Assembly (NCBI GenBank): GCA_028284585.1
Contig: JANQRK010000084.1
Location: forward strand, 1 to 51,528
DNA length: 51,528 nucleotides
DNA from: Chromatiales bacterium
GTDB taxonomy: Bacteria; Pseudomonadota; Gammaproteobacteria; Chromatiales; Chromatiaceae
Reading direction: 5' to 3'
Position 1 is the first letter of the stretch, and each line of letters opens with the position of its first letter. A model generated the notes under the pieces. That model did not search any database. It saw only the letters and a list, made by a program, of their open reading frames with translations, and was not told where the DNA came from. Below are positions 1 through 8,480 of the stretch, piece by piece. Made by a program: the position numbers and the translations under genes.

Positions 1-96
1 CCTTGGAAAGGGCCTGCCATTCCCGGCGGACTGCGCCTTGCCCACAATGCTTGTGCCGTGGCTGAGCGTTACAGAATTATCCGCTTGGCCCACTAG
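1..96. repeat. Right end of a multi-hairpin repeat element (partial copy)
   Basis: These 96 bases match 8653-8748 at 93 of 96 positions and in the same orientation. They end in the same terminal inverted repeat and CTAG. The rest of this copy lies outside the window. The terminal CTAG (93-96) supplies the stop codon of the neighbouring minus-strand yceH gene (stop on 93-95), so the insertion defines that gene's 3' end. See the complete copy at 8481-8748. Confidence 0.85.
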
Positions 97-773
97 CCGC
101 CACCTTCCAGGCGTTCGACACGCGCGCTCAGTTCATCCAGGCGCTGTTGCATCTCGAGAACGAGATCCTCGAGCTGCTCAGTGCGATCACGCTCTGGCGA
201 GGGCGGTGGGGGCTTGGACTCGGTTTGCGGCGCTGCAGACTCGACCGCTCGATCACCATTCTCATCGTCACCGAACAAGTGCCGGTAACGTGCCTCACGC
301 CGCCCGGGCTCGGGGGCAAGGCGGGCGACGAAGGGCCCGTCTTTGCGCCGCATGAGACCGTCGAGCACCCGTTCGGTCTCTTGCGCATCGCTGAATTGGC
401 ACAAGCGGCCCGTGCGCGCGCGCAGATCACCCGGCGTCTGTGGCCCACGCAACAAGAGCACACAGAGGATGCCCAGTTCCTGGGCGGTGAATTCCGTGCT
501 GCCAAAGCCCACATTACCAAAGCGGTGTTGATACTTGGTCACGCGACTGCCGAAGCCGCCGCGGTCGCTGAGCAGGTGCCGCTTCAATAGGCCATCGACG
601 ACCCGCTGTACCTCGTCGGCACTGAGCTGTAGGACCGGGTCGCGACTGCTTTTTTGGTTGCAGGCGTCCACCAAGGCGTTGAGCGACAGTGGATACTGCG
701 CCGGCGTGACGATTTCCTTCTCGATAAGACAACCGATGACACGGGCTTCCAGCGGATTGAGGCGAATACGCAT
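93..773 (-). CDS. yceH: YceH family protein (DUF480/UPF0502)
   Basis: 226 residues. The N-terminal part (about 1-165) is a clear YceH/DUF480 protein: it opens with LNPLEARVIGCLIEKE and continues with TPAQYPLSLNALV and the CNQKSSRDPV motif, which belong to the tandem winged-helix fold of this family. The family is conserved in proteobacteria but its function is not established. The C-terminal part (about 165-200) is low-complexity and charged, followed by a short predicted coiled coil rich in Leu and Glu (about 198-223). It is last in a minus-strand run, 19 bp after the M14 peptidase gene. No strong ribosome binding site is visible, so it may depend on read-through or coupling. The stop codon comes from the terminal CTAG of the repeat at 1-96, so a few native C-terminal residues may have been lost or replaced. 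Confidence 0.9.
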   Translation of the reverse strand: MRIRLNPLEARVIGCLIEKEIVTPAQYPLSLNALVDACNQKSSRDPVLQLSADEVQRVVDGLLKRHLLSDRGGFGSRVTKYQHRFGNVGFGSTEFTAQELGILCVLLLRGPQTPGDLRARTGRLCQFSDAQETERVLDGLMRRKDGPFVARLAPEPGRREARYRHLFGDDENGDRAVESAAPQTESKPPPPSPERDRTEQLEDLVLEMQQRLDELSARVERLEGGG

Positions 774-792
774 GATGAGAACCGTCGAACCC

Positions 793-2088
793 TCAGTTCA
801 TCTCGTCCTCGAAGGGTTCTTCATCCGAAAATGGGATCGGTGCATCGGTACCTTGCACACCGGATTGCTCAGCGTCGCCCCCGACGGGCGATGCTGAGCC
901 CGCACTGGTCGCCGCACCGGCCACGGGCAGGTCCTCGGAGACTTCGCTGGCGCCGATGCCGATATGGAAGGTGGCGAATCCCGGCAGCACGAATTGATTG
1001 AGCGCGCGACCGAGCAAACGACCGTCGAACGGCGATACGATCTCTGCAGTCTCGTGGGTCACCGGGTTGGTCACCACACCGAGCACGTCGCCGGCCTTGA
1101 CGCGTCGGCCAAGGCGGGCCTTCGACGTCAGGATGCCGCCGTTGAGGGAGCGCAACCAGCGCGATTGATAAAACACCGGTTGCCGCTCTGACCACAGATT
1201 GAAACGCACCACCATTTCGAGCTTATTGAGCAGGGTGTTGACCGCCTTGACGCCGAACTCGACGCTGTCGAGTTGCAATGTCCCGGGTTCACCGAGTTCG
1301 AACGTGACCGTGGGAACACCGGCCCGCGTCGCGGCGCTGCGCAAGGTCCCCCCAGCGCCCTCCTTGTGCAGCACCGCGGTCGCGCCGAAGCGTTCCACGA
1401 AAGCCCGCACCTCGGGCACCGACAGATCGGCACGCAGTTGCGGCAGGTTCGTACGCTTGAACGATGCGGTATGGAAATCGACCAACCAATCGCAATGGCG
1501 GATGACGTTTTCGAATAGGCTATAGGCAATCCGCGACGCCAAGCTACCGTGCGGGTGGCCGGGGAAGTGCCTGTTGAGATCACGACGGTCGGGCAAATAG
1601 CGGCTGCCGCTTGAAAACCCGAGCAGGTTGACGATCGGTACCCCGATCAAGGTGCCAGACAGGGCTTCGGGATCGACATCGCGCAGGGTGCGCCGCACGA
1701 TCTCGACACCGTTCAGCTCATCCCCATGCACCGCGGCCGTCAGGCACAGGGTCGGGCCGGCACGGGTACCTCGGGTAACCACCACTGGCGTCTCCAAGTC
1801 CCGGCCGTCAAAAGATTGCCCGGCTGTCCAAGGCAACTCGCGACTAGCCCCCGGCGCGACCTCCGAACCCAGTATCTCGAGTGCGCCCCACTGCGGCGCT
1901 GACTCGAGCGTGCCAAACTCTGCTGGCTTGGTTTTCTTGGCGGCCGGGTCGTTGGCCGCGAGACGCCTATCGGTGTCGATGGGTGCGGGCACGGCCAATG
2001 TCCCGTCCTCGGCTATTGCAGCGCTCGCCAGACACAGTTGCGCGAGCAGCACGGGCCAAACCAAGCGCTGAATCAGTCCGGCAGGCAT
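793..2088 (-). CDS. Secreted M14-type succinylglutamate desuccinylase/aspartoacylase family protein
   Basis: 431 residues with an N-terminal signal peptide (about 1-26, cleavage near AIA-ED). The AstE/AspA zinc carboxypeptidase-like fold is supported by the zinc triad H121-x2-E124 (in AAVHGDELNG) and H206 (in VDFHTASF), the substrate-binding DLNR at 170-173, and a likely catalytic Glu at 264 in FELGEPG. The C-terminal domain (about 310-380) resembles the biotinyl-like barrel found in this family. The last 40 residues are low-complexity and acidic. AGGA lies 8 bases before the ATG. The gene starts 4 bp after the ATP-grasp ligase gene, in the same operon as the retropepsin-like and 7TM proteins. 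Inference: it is an exported hydrolase that trims an amide- or amino-acid-modified product made by the ligase. The exact substrate is unknown. Confidence 0.85.
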   Translation of the reverse strand: MPAGLIQRLVWPVLLAQLCLASAAIAEDGTLAVPAPIDTDRRLAANDPAAKKTKPAEFGTLESAPQWGALEILGSEVAPGASRELPWTAGQSFDGRDLETPVVVTRGTRAGPTLCLTAAVHGDELNGVEIVRRTLRDVDPEALSGTLIGVPIVNLLGFSSGSRYLPDRRDLNRHFPGHPHGSLASRIAYSLFENVIRHCDWLVDFHTASFKRTNLPQLRADLSVPEVRAFVERFGATAVLHKEGAGGTLRSAATRAGVPTVTFELGEPGTLQLDSVEFGVKAVNTLLNKLEMVVRFNLWSERQPVFYQSRWLRSLNGGILTSKARLGRRVKAGDVLGVVTNPVTHETAEIVSPFDGRLLGRALNQFVLPGFATFHIGIGASEVSEDLPVAGAATSAGSASPVGGDAEQSGVQGTDAPIPFSDEEPFEDEMN

Positions 2089-2092
2089 CGGC

Positions 2093-3037
2093 TCAATCCT
2101 GTGCCGCCACGGCTGCCGTTAGTTGCACGCGCTCGGCCGCATCCTTGGGAATGGGCCCCAGCGCATCGATGGCACCTAGCACCTTACCCAGACCATTCCC
2201 ATTGGCGATCTGAATCGCGAGTCCGGGGCGGGCGTTCAATTCCAGCACCAGCGGGCCCAGCTCCTGATCGAGCACGACATCGACCCCCAGGTAACCCAAT
2301 GGGGCGAGATCCTGACAGCGCGCCGCGAGCAACAGGAGTTCATCCCAGCCCGGTATCACCCGATCGGCCAGGGGGCTGCCGAAATCCGGGTGCTCGTTGA
2401 TTCGACGGTCGTAACGCACCGCGTACGTAGTCGTCCCGTTACGCATATCGATACCCACGCCGACTGCGCCTTGGTGGAGGTTGGCGCGTCCGCCCGAGGC
2501 CCGGGTCGGCAAGCGCAGCATCGCCATCGCGGGCACCCCGCGGTACACCAGGACGCGGATATCGGGCACGCCTCGATAGCTGATGGGATCGAACACGGGA
2601 TCGAACTTCACGCGGTACTCGATGATGGCCTGATCGGGTTGTCCACCGAGACTGTAGGCACCACCGAGGATATTGTCGATGTGGTGTTCTACTTCACCCG
2701 TTTCGATGCCCGTGCCATCGGCACGAATGAACAGGCCGCGCCGCCGATTGACGCAAACCAGGATGCCATTGCCACCGCTGCCGTGTGCGGGCTTGATGAC
2801 AAAGTCGGTATGCTCGCCCAGCAACTGCTCGAACTCACGCGCGCCGTGCGGCGTGGTCACCAGGCCGTACATCTCCGGCACCGCGATGCCGGCGTCGTGC
2901 GCGAGCTGCTTGGTACGCACCTTGTCGTCGACCAAGGCGTACAGGGCGCGCGGATTGCGGGCCATCACATAGTCGCGATTACGCTGATTGATGCCGACAA
3001 CGCCGGCGGCGCGCAGCTTACGTACGCTCGACAGCAT
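2093..3037 (-). CDS. RimK-like ATP-grasp ligase (alpha-L-glutamate ligase-like)
   Basis: 314 residues from the ATG at 3037. The frame stays open to a TTG at 3052, but family members begin close to LRAAGVVGINQRN, which favours the internal ATG. ATP-grasp signatures are visible: FVIKPAHGSGGNGILV (nucleotide and glycine-rich loop) and the metal-binding end LELNARPGLAIQIAN. The early part has the family motif YALVDDKVRTKQLAHDAGI. RimK-type enzymes join an amino acid, often glutamate, to a carboxylate using ATP. The gene overlaps the upstream 7TM-transglutaminase gene by 20 bp, implying translational coupling. It is cytoplasmic, unlike its exported neighbours. The acceptor molecule cannot be read from sequence. 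Confidence 0.88.
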   Translation of the reverse strand: MLSSVRKLRAAGVVGINQRNRDYVMARNPRALYALVDDKVRTKQLAHDAGIAVPEMYGLVTTPHGAREFEQLLGEHTDFVIKPAHGSGGNGILVCVNRRRGLFIRADGTGIETGEVEHHIDNILGGAYSLGGQPDQAIIEYRVKFDPVFDPISYRGVPDIRVLVYRGVPAMAMLRLPTRASGGRANLHQGAVGVGIDMRNGTTTYAVRYDRRINEHPDFGSPLADRVIPGWDELLLLAARCQDLAPLGYLGVDVVLDQELGPLVLELNARPGLAIQIANGNGLGKVLGAIDALGPIPKDAAERVQLTAAVAAQD

Positions 3038-4577
3038 CGGTCTTAACAGCAAGGTCGCGGAAGCGCACGAGTTCGGTCAGCCGATAGCCAGTATAGCACC
3101 CAAGCAGGATAAACATCGCCAGCAAAACCAATAACAATTCAGGAAACTCAAACATAATGTAGCTGAGGTATTGGTTGGTCATGACCAAGTACCCGATGAT
3201 CGCTACAAACAGGCTGCCCAAGCCCTCCTTGAGGGTTGCCATAGGGCCGGATTCCTCCCACACCACGGACATGTGCTCAATCACCATGGTCAAGATTACG
3301 ACCGGGAAGAGGGCTATGGAAAAACCCCGGACCAGTCCGAATTTTTCGCTGAGCAGACTGATCAACAGCATCAATATCACGACGATTACCAATACGGCAC
3401 ACAAACGCGGCACCAGCAACAGCCGCAGGCGCTCCAGATAGACGCGCATCATCAGGCCGAACGCGCTAATGGCGGTAAACAGCGCTATGCCCCAAATGAG
3501 TTGGGTCTCACGAAAGGCGATGGCGATCAGGATCGGCATGAAGGTACCGAGGGTCGGAATACCGACAACGGTGCGCATCAGCGCAACGATGAGCGCCCCG
3601 ATCGGGATCATCAACAACACCTGGTAGACGTTTTGTGTACTGACCGGAAGATCGTGCAGCATCAATGCGGTGAGCCATGATTCGTTGGCATCCGCACGGC
3701 TGCGTGCAATGTTCGCCACCGCGCGTGAATAATGCGTCACTGCAAAAGAGACATGCGCACTGCGCCCGTTCTCCACCGTTAGCAGCGGTGCATTACTACT
3801 CGACCAACGCACGAAGTCTTCCGGAAAGCCTTTGTCACCGGTTACGGGATCAAAGCCTTCCCATCGATCACCATTGTGCACTTCAAGCCAGGGAACCAGC
3901 TGTAGGCCCGACGCCCCGACATCGGTCAAGATCAGCCCACGCACCATGCGGGCCGGGATGCGTGCGCCGGCCAGCACATAGACCAAGCGCTGCACCCATT
4001 CCTCACTGCCCGGCTTGATATTGCCACGCACCAGCTTGATATTGGCGTCCGATCCGGGATCGTTTATCGCGACCACCACCTGACTCGTAAAGGTGAACAC
4101 ATTGGCCGATTCGGCGCGCACCGTCGACAGCAAGTCTTCGATGGCAGACGCCAGCGGCTCACCATAGTCGGGTTTGGTCGGCCATTTCGGTGCAGCGGCC
4201 AAGGCATCGGCAGTCTCGGCGGCCTCGGTGCGTTTTACCAGCTCGGCACGATAGTACAAACGCTGCATGCCGCGCGCGCGACGCATTGACCATTCGGCGC
4301 GCCGATCGCCTTTCTTGGTTTCGATGTTCAGACCGTAGTCTCGGGCGACGAAGTACTCGTCGAGACGCAAATAGTTTTCGGACGTCTCGGGTATGTCGAG
4401 ACTCACTACCACGGCGCCGTTGCCGGCTTTGAACTCCACCGTCGCCTCGATGGACGCAACCTGTTCCACCTGATCGGGCACCAGGGGAAGACCGAGGCGC
4501 GTGACCTTCGCGAACATCAAGCCGAGACCCAAAGCGATGCAGAGTGCGACCAGGACGAGCGCCTGGGCGTTTCTCAT
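3018..4577 (-). CDS. Inactive transglutaminase fused to seven membrane helices (7TM-transglut family)
   Basis: 519 residues. One N-terminal membrane segment (about 5-24) leads to a periplasmic region (about 25-300) with a transglutaminase-like fold (around VYVLAGARIPARMVRGLIL and FDPVTGDKGFPEDF). The usual Cys of active transglutaminases is not evident, in keeping with the 'inactive transglutaminase' family name. From about residue 315 to 505 come several hydrophobic helices (for example VLLMIPIGALIVALMRTVVG and LLLVLLAMFILLGCYTGYR). GAGGA precedes the ATG, which starts 3 bp after the stop of the retropepsin gene. The conserved partnership with a retropepsin-like protease and an ATP-grasp ligase suggests a membrane sensor or scaffold for a peptide-like modification in the envelope. 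That role is inferred. Confidence 0.88.
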   Translation of the reverse strand: MRNAQALVLVALCIALGLGLMFAKVTRLGLPLVPDQVEQVASIEATVEFKAGNGAVVVSLDIPETSENYLRLDEYFVARDYGLNIETKKGDRRAEWSMRRARGMQRLYYRAELVKRTEAAETADALAAAPKWPTKPDYGEPLASAIEDLLSTVRAESANVFTFTSQVVVAINDPGSDANIKLVRGNIKPGSEEWVQRLVYVLAGARIPARMVRGLILTDVGASGLQLVPWLEVHNGDRWEGFDPVTGDKGFPEDFVRWSSSNAPLLTVENGRSAHVSFAVTHYSRAVANIARSRADANESWLTALMLHDLPVSTQNVYQVLLMIPIGALIVALMRTVVGIPTLGTFMPILIAIAFRETQLIWGIALFTAISAFGLMMRVYLERLRLLLVPRLCAVLVIVVILMLLISLLSEKFGLVRGFSIALFPVVILTMVIEHMSVVWEESGPMATLKEGLGSLFVAIIGYLVMTNQYLSYIMFEFPELLLVLLAMFILLGCYTGYRLTELVRFRDLAVKTDAVERT

Positions 4578-4580
4578 AGC

Positions 4581-5153
4581 TTAGTCCTCACGATATGGCG
4601 CTGGTTTGGGGCAACTACGACTGGCAGTGAAGGTCTTCGCCGCGTCGACGACGGCGAGCTTTTTCAACGCTGAACGCCCGAGGAGCAAAGGATAATTGAA
4701 GCGACCGCGGTCGGCCAGCGTCATCGGGGTTAAAAAGGTTCGCCCACCGATACAAAGACGCAGCTTCACGACGTAGCGCAATGCGCTTTTGCGCTCATGG
4801 TCCTTGATCTTGGTTATACGTCTAACCTTGCGCTCCAAATGCAGGTCTCGGGGCTGATTGGTATCGTCCGGGCGCGCCGCCAAGGGGATGCGAAACCGCA
4901 CCCATTCGTCGCCATTGCGTTTGAAGGCCTCGATGTCGGTGGCATCGATCGAACTGGTTTTCGCGCCCGTATCGAGTTTCGTCTTGATCTTGATGTGTCC
5001 GGGCTGCAGCCAACCCCACTCGATCCAGCCGAGCGTGGGCTTACCAGCCGCCAAGACGGCGTTTGACACAATTGTGCCCATGACAATTATGGAAAAAATG
5101 AGGACGCGCGCGACCGGCCGGGCCAGCGCACGGTGACTTCCATCCGAGGGCAT
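4581..5153 (-). CDS. Exported retropepsin-like aspartic protease (RimK/LysX-associated 'Zn protease' family)
   Basis: 190 residues from the ATG at 5153. The frame is open to 5288, but GGAG sits 6 bases before the ATG at 5153 and a signal peptide follows directly (about 12-35, ending AVLAA), so I chose the shorter form. The family motif GWIEWGWLQPGHIKIKTKLD is followed by D61-T62-G63 and AKTSSIDA, the single Asp-Thr-Gly of a retroviral-protease-like fold that would work as a dimer. Family members were historically labelled ATP-dependent zinc proteases, but the DTG motif argues for an aspartic mechanism. It is the first gene of the five-gene minus-strand operon. I recall reports linking homologous three-gene sets in Pseudomonas to osmotic tolerance, which I could not check here. 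Confidence 0.87.
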   Translation of the reverse strand: MPSDGSHRALARPVARVLIFSIIVMGTIVSNAVLAAGKPTLGWIEWGWLQPGHIKIKTKLDTGAKTSSIDATDIEAFKRNGDEWVRFRIPLAARPDDTNQPRDLHLERKVRRITKIKDHERKSALRYVVKLRLCIGGRTFLTPMTLADRGRFNYPLLLGRSALKKLAVVDAAKTFTASRSCPKPAPYRED

Positions 5154-5623
5154 GGTAACTCCGTGGATCCGAATCGGCGTACCCAAGCCGACGCCGAACC
5201 CGGCAAGTTTAACGACAAACCACGCGAGGTAAAGCAGCGTGGATTGTTCTGGCGTTTGTATCTCGATTTGGGTGATCTCGGCTTGCACGCTTAGCCAAAT
5301 TGGTGCAAAGGGCTCACGCCCGCATGACTGGGCTGCGCTTGGGTTTGCATCTTGCGGCTAGGTCTGAGCGGCGCCGGGCGATCGCTGCAACCCTGTTCAT
5401 TAGCCGCCCTGAGCGACCGATTCTAAGGCAGCGAAAAAGCGTGCCGCTATATCATGATAGCCGTCTCCAACACGCCCTTTTTGGCGGTCGCCTAGGTGCG
5501 CTGCTGGCGGCGCATTCGGTGTTCATACGAATTGGACTGGAACGCAGAGCAGCAGGATTTCACTATCGCACCCTTGGATTCGGGTGACGGTAACCAACAC
5601 CACACAATACCCAGGTACCCAAC
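5154..5623. other. Divergent intergenic region, no gene seen
   Basis: These 470 bp separate the start of the minus-strand retropepsin operon from the start of the plus-strand MORN/C13 gene, so both promoters should lie here. The only symmetric motif I noticed is the short palindrome TATCATGATA near 5450-5459. The open frames that cross it look like neither known proteins nor coding sequence with good ribosome binding sites. Confidence 0.5.
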
Positions 5624-7435
5624 ATGAGCTCCAATCCTGGTCACCGCCGCGGCGCTTCGACCCCCTTTCCGCCTACCTGGTTGCTTGTTGGTGCCCTGCT
5701 GACCCTGAGCATGTACCCGACGTGGGCCAGCGAGTCCGGCACACTGCCAGCCAGCATACTGCCAGACGGGTCGAGGTACTACGGCCCACTGGTCAATGAA
5801 CTCATGCATGGGCAGGGCCGCTTGAGTTTTGGCGAGGGAGGACTCTACGAGGGTGGGTTCAAGGCCGGGCTCTATCATGGGAAAGGACGATCGCTCCACC
5901 CCGACGGCAGTCTGTACGAGGGCAACTTCAAGGAGGGCATGTACCACGGGCCTGGCACCCTCACGATGGCGAATGGCGCGGTCTACACCGGCGACTTCGA
6001 AAAAGGTATGTTCAGCGGCGCTGGCAAGCTAGCCTACCCTACTGGCGAAGTCCTGGTGGCCAACTTCCGCAACGGCCATGCGGAGGGCGAAGGGCAGATT
6101 TCCATGTTGGATGGATCAAGCTACGCGGGCAACCTTTCGCTCAGCCAAATGCACGGCCAGGGGCGCTATGTCGATGCCATGGGAGACGTCTACGAAGGCG
6201 AATTCTTCCGCGGCGCATTCACCGGGCATGGCATCTACCGGTCACAGCAAGGCGCGTGGTTCGAAGGCGGCTTTCAGAACTGGAAAATCTATGGCGCAGG
6301 GGTCATGACCCTGGCAACCGGCGAAAGCTATGAAGGTCACTTCGAGAACGGTGAGCCCAAGCAACTTAAGCGCTATGTGTCAGCGGCGGGCGACGTGTAC
6401 GAGGGCGCGTTTCAATCCTGGGCCCCGCATGGCGACGGCATACTCACCGGCACCAACGGTAACCGCTACGAGGGTCACTTCGAGAATGGTCGGTTCCACG
6501 GCCAAGGTAACTTGACGCTGGCCAACGGCGATGTCTACGTCGGCGACTTCGCCTTCGGTGAATATCATGGAGAGGGCGTGCTGACACGAGCGAACCCCGC
6601 GCCAGGCGAGGCCGCAACCGCGAGTGGAACCTGGCGCTACGGCAGTCTGACAGACCCAGAAGCCGAGCGGGCACAAAGCATCCGACTCGAGCATTCCATC
6701 TACGCACAAGGTGAACTGCTCGAGGCCTCGCTCGCCGACATAGAAGCGAGTAAGGCCGATGCCATCGATCTCTATCTGCTCGCCGTCGGCGGGGACGGTA
6801 GTCAGGCGGTGTTCCGGCGCGAGGTGGACTTTGTCGCGCGGGACTTTGCCGAACGGTTTGCGACGGCGGGGCGCACGATCAAGCTCGTCAATGACCGCCG
6901 TGCCATGGATTTGCCCATGGCGACCTACACCAGCATCGAGCGCGCACTCGGCGCGATCGCCAAGCGCATGGACAAAGATCAGGACATCCTGTTCCTGTAC
7001 CTCACCAGCCACGGCTCGAAGGAGCATGAATTGATACTCAGCCAACCAGGGCTGCGCCTCAACGATCTCCCAGCCACCAAGCTGCGCGCCTTGCTGGACG
7101 CATCCGGCATCCGTCACCGGGTGATCGTGGTTTCGGCGTGCTACGCCGGTGGCTTCATCGATGCGTTGCGCGACCCGAACAGCCTGATCATTACCGCTTC
7201 ACGCCACGACCGGCGCTCATTCGGTTGTGCCGACGATCGCGACTTCACCTATTTTGGTCGCGCACTACTCAAAGAGGCGATCCCGGCCACTCCCTCTCTC
7301 GTCGCGGCTTTCGATGCGGCGCGCAAGCAGGTCCACGAACTCGAAGTGCGCGAGGAGAAGGAACCGTCTCTCCCGCAAATCGAGGCACCTACCGGCATCG
7401 TGGAACAACTCGCGCGCTGGCGACAGGGCCTGTGA
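5624..7435 (+). CDS. Secreted MORN-repeat protein with C-terminal C13 (legumain/caspase-like) peptidase domain
   Basis: 603 residues. A signal peptide or N-terminal anchor lies at about 20-43. Residues about 48-330 hold twelve consecutive MORN repeats of roughly 23 residues with the YEGxFxxGxxHGxG pattern; repeats 5, 6 and 9 are degenerate. Residues about 370-600 form a C13/caspase-hemoglobinase domain with the catalytic pair H463 (in YLTSHGSKEH) and C506 (in VVSACYAGGFIDAL), each preceded by a hydrophobic strand as in clan CD peptidases. The weak SD AGGT lies 7 bases before the ATG. MORN repeats usually bind membranes or lipids, so the enzyme is probably held at a membrane surface outside the cytoplasm. 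It converges with the TIR gene, with only 22 bp between their stop codons. The substrate is unknown. Confidence 0.9.
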   Translation: MSSNPGHRRGASTPFPPTWLLVGALLTLSMYPTWASESGTLPASILPDGSRYYGPLVNELMHGQGRLSFGEGGLYEGGFKAGLYHGKGRSLHPDGSLYEGNFKEGMYHGPGTLTMANGAVYTGDFEKGMFSGAGKLAYPTGEVLVANFRNGHAEGEGQISMLDGSSYAGNLSLSQMHGQGRYVDAMGDVYEGEFFRGAFTGHGIYRSQQGAWFEGGFQNWKIYGAGVMTLATGESYEGHFENGEPKQLKRYVSAAGDVYEGAFQSWAPHGDGILTGTNGNRYEGHFENGRFHGQGNLTLANGDVYVGDFAFGEYHGEGVLTRANPAPGEAATASGTWRYGSLTDPEAERAQSIRLEHSIYAQGELLEASLADIEASKADAIDLYLLAVGGDGSQAVFRREVDFVARDFAERFATAGRTIKLVNDRRAMDLPMATYTSIERALGAIAKRMDKDQDILFLYLTSHGSKEHELILSQPGLRLNDLPATKLRALLDASGIRHRVIVVSACYAGGFIDALRDPNSLIITASRHDRRSFGCADDRDFTYFGRALLKEAIPATPSLVAAFDAARKQVHELEVREEKEPSLPQIEAPTGIVEQLARWRQGL

Positions 7436-7457
7436 CTGGCCAGCCGCCTCGGCCGAG

Positions 7458-8261
7458 TTAAACAGCCGTCTTGGCCGCCGCAAAAAACTGCTGCAGGTAG
7501 CTCAGTAGGCGTTCCCAAGCGATCTCGAGGCGGGCATCCAAGGCATCCATGGTCCGCAGGGTCGAGTCGTCACCGAATAGGCGAAAACCAACATAGATCG
7601 CCGCCAACAGCAGGCCAGTCGTCAGCAATCTGCGGACGCCCCGCCCGATCGAGCGCACCAAGCGCCCGCCCAAGCTCGCCGAGCGCGCTGTCGACTCAGA
7701 GCGCGGGCGACCGCGCGCAGTGAGCTCGTCGATCACCCGTTCACCCAGCTCATGCAAGACCTCGGCCGGCGATTCTTGTGGTACTGGGCGATCATTGGTC
7801 AGGGCCGGACATAGGCTGCGTAGCCGATCGGCGAGTGCCACGACTTCCGCATCCCAATGCCGGTCGGTCAACTCAGCCGCTTGGCGCCGGGCGAGCGCGC
7901 GGATGCTATCGGGAAGCTCGTCGGCGGAGGGCATGCGCGCCCCGCCCACCAGGACGGGTACCACCTGTTTGCCCAGTGCGAACGCCGCCTCGATCTCGGT
8001 CCGCACCCAGTCGGTCGGTTCGAACAGGCGCGAGCGAAACCCGCTCACCGAATCCGCCGCCCACTGGCGGCCGATCACCACCAACAGCACGTCGCTGGCG
8101 GCGATCGCGCTTTGTAGCACGTCACCGAAGTCGCTGCCGATCGGGATCTCGATATCACGAAACACCCGGTCGTGACCGAGCAGCGTATCCAGATCATCGC
8201 TTAGGCGGCCAGCAAACCCCTGACTGTCATCACGACGATAGCTGACAAAGACACCGGACAC
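7458..8261 (-). CDS. TIR-domain protein with C-terminal membrane segment
   Basis: 267 residues starting at GTG, with GGAGTGAGGG upstream. Residues 1-150 form a bacterial TIR domain: the opening strand VFVSYRRDDS, then VFRDIEIPIGSDF, SDVLLVVIGRQW, and DWVRTEIEAAFALGKQVVPVLV. The Glu residues at 89 and 91 in TEIEAA are candidates for the conserved catalytic Glu of NAD-cleaving TIR domains. After a charged linker (150-205) there is one transmembrane helix (about 211-230) and a short amphipathic tail. So the TIR domain is probably cytoplasmic and anchored to the inner membrane. Its 3' end faces the MORN/C13 peptidase gene. Such proteins can take part in NAD-based immunity or signalling. No partner effector or sensor is fused, so the role is open. 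Confidence 0.88.
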   Translation of the reverse strand: MSGVFVSYRRDDSQGFAGRLSDDLDTLLGHDRVFRDIEIPIGSDFGDVLQSAIAASDVLLVVIGRQWAADSVSGFRSRLFEPTDWVRTEIEAAFALGKQVVPVLVGGARMPSADELPDSIRALARRQAAELTDRHWDAEVVALADRLRSLCPALTNDRPVPQESPAEVLHELGERVIDELTARGRPRSESTARSASLGGRLVRSIGRGVRRLLTTGLLLAAIYVGFRLFGDDSTLRTMDALDARLEIAWERLLSYLQQFFAAAKTAV

Positions 8262-8480
8262 GCTGGGCCCTCACTCCATTGATCCAATCATGCAGTGACC
8301 ACCGGCTGCCCACGCAGCGCGGCCCCACTGGCGTATAGGTACCATAGATAGGAACACTGCGCTCGTGCAGCCGACACCTGGGTTGGGCTTTCGCAGCAAC
8401 GCGGCACTGGGCAGCTAGCCTGTCGTCCTGCACGGCCGCTCTTCGGGCCACAAACAGATTGGCAGCATGGACGGCCCGGG

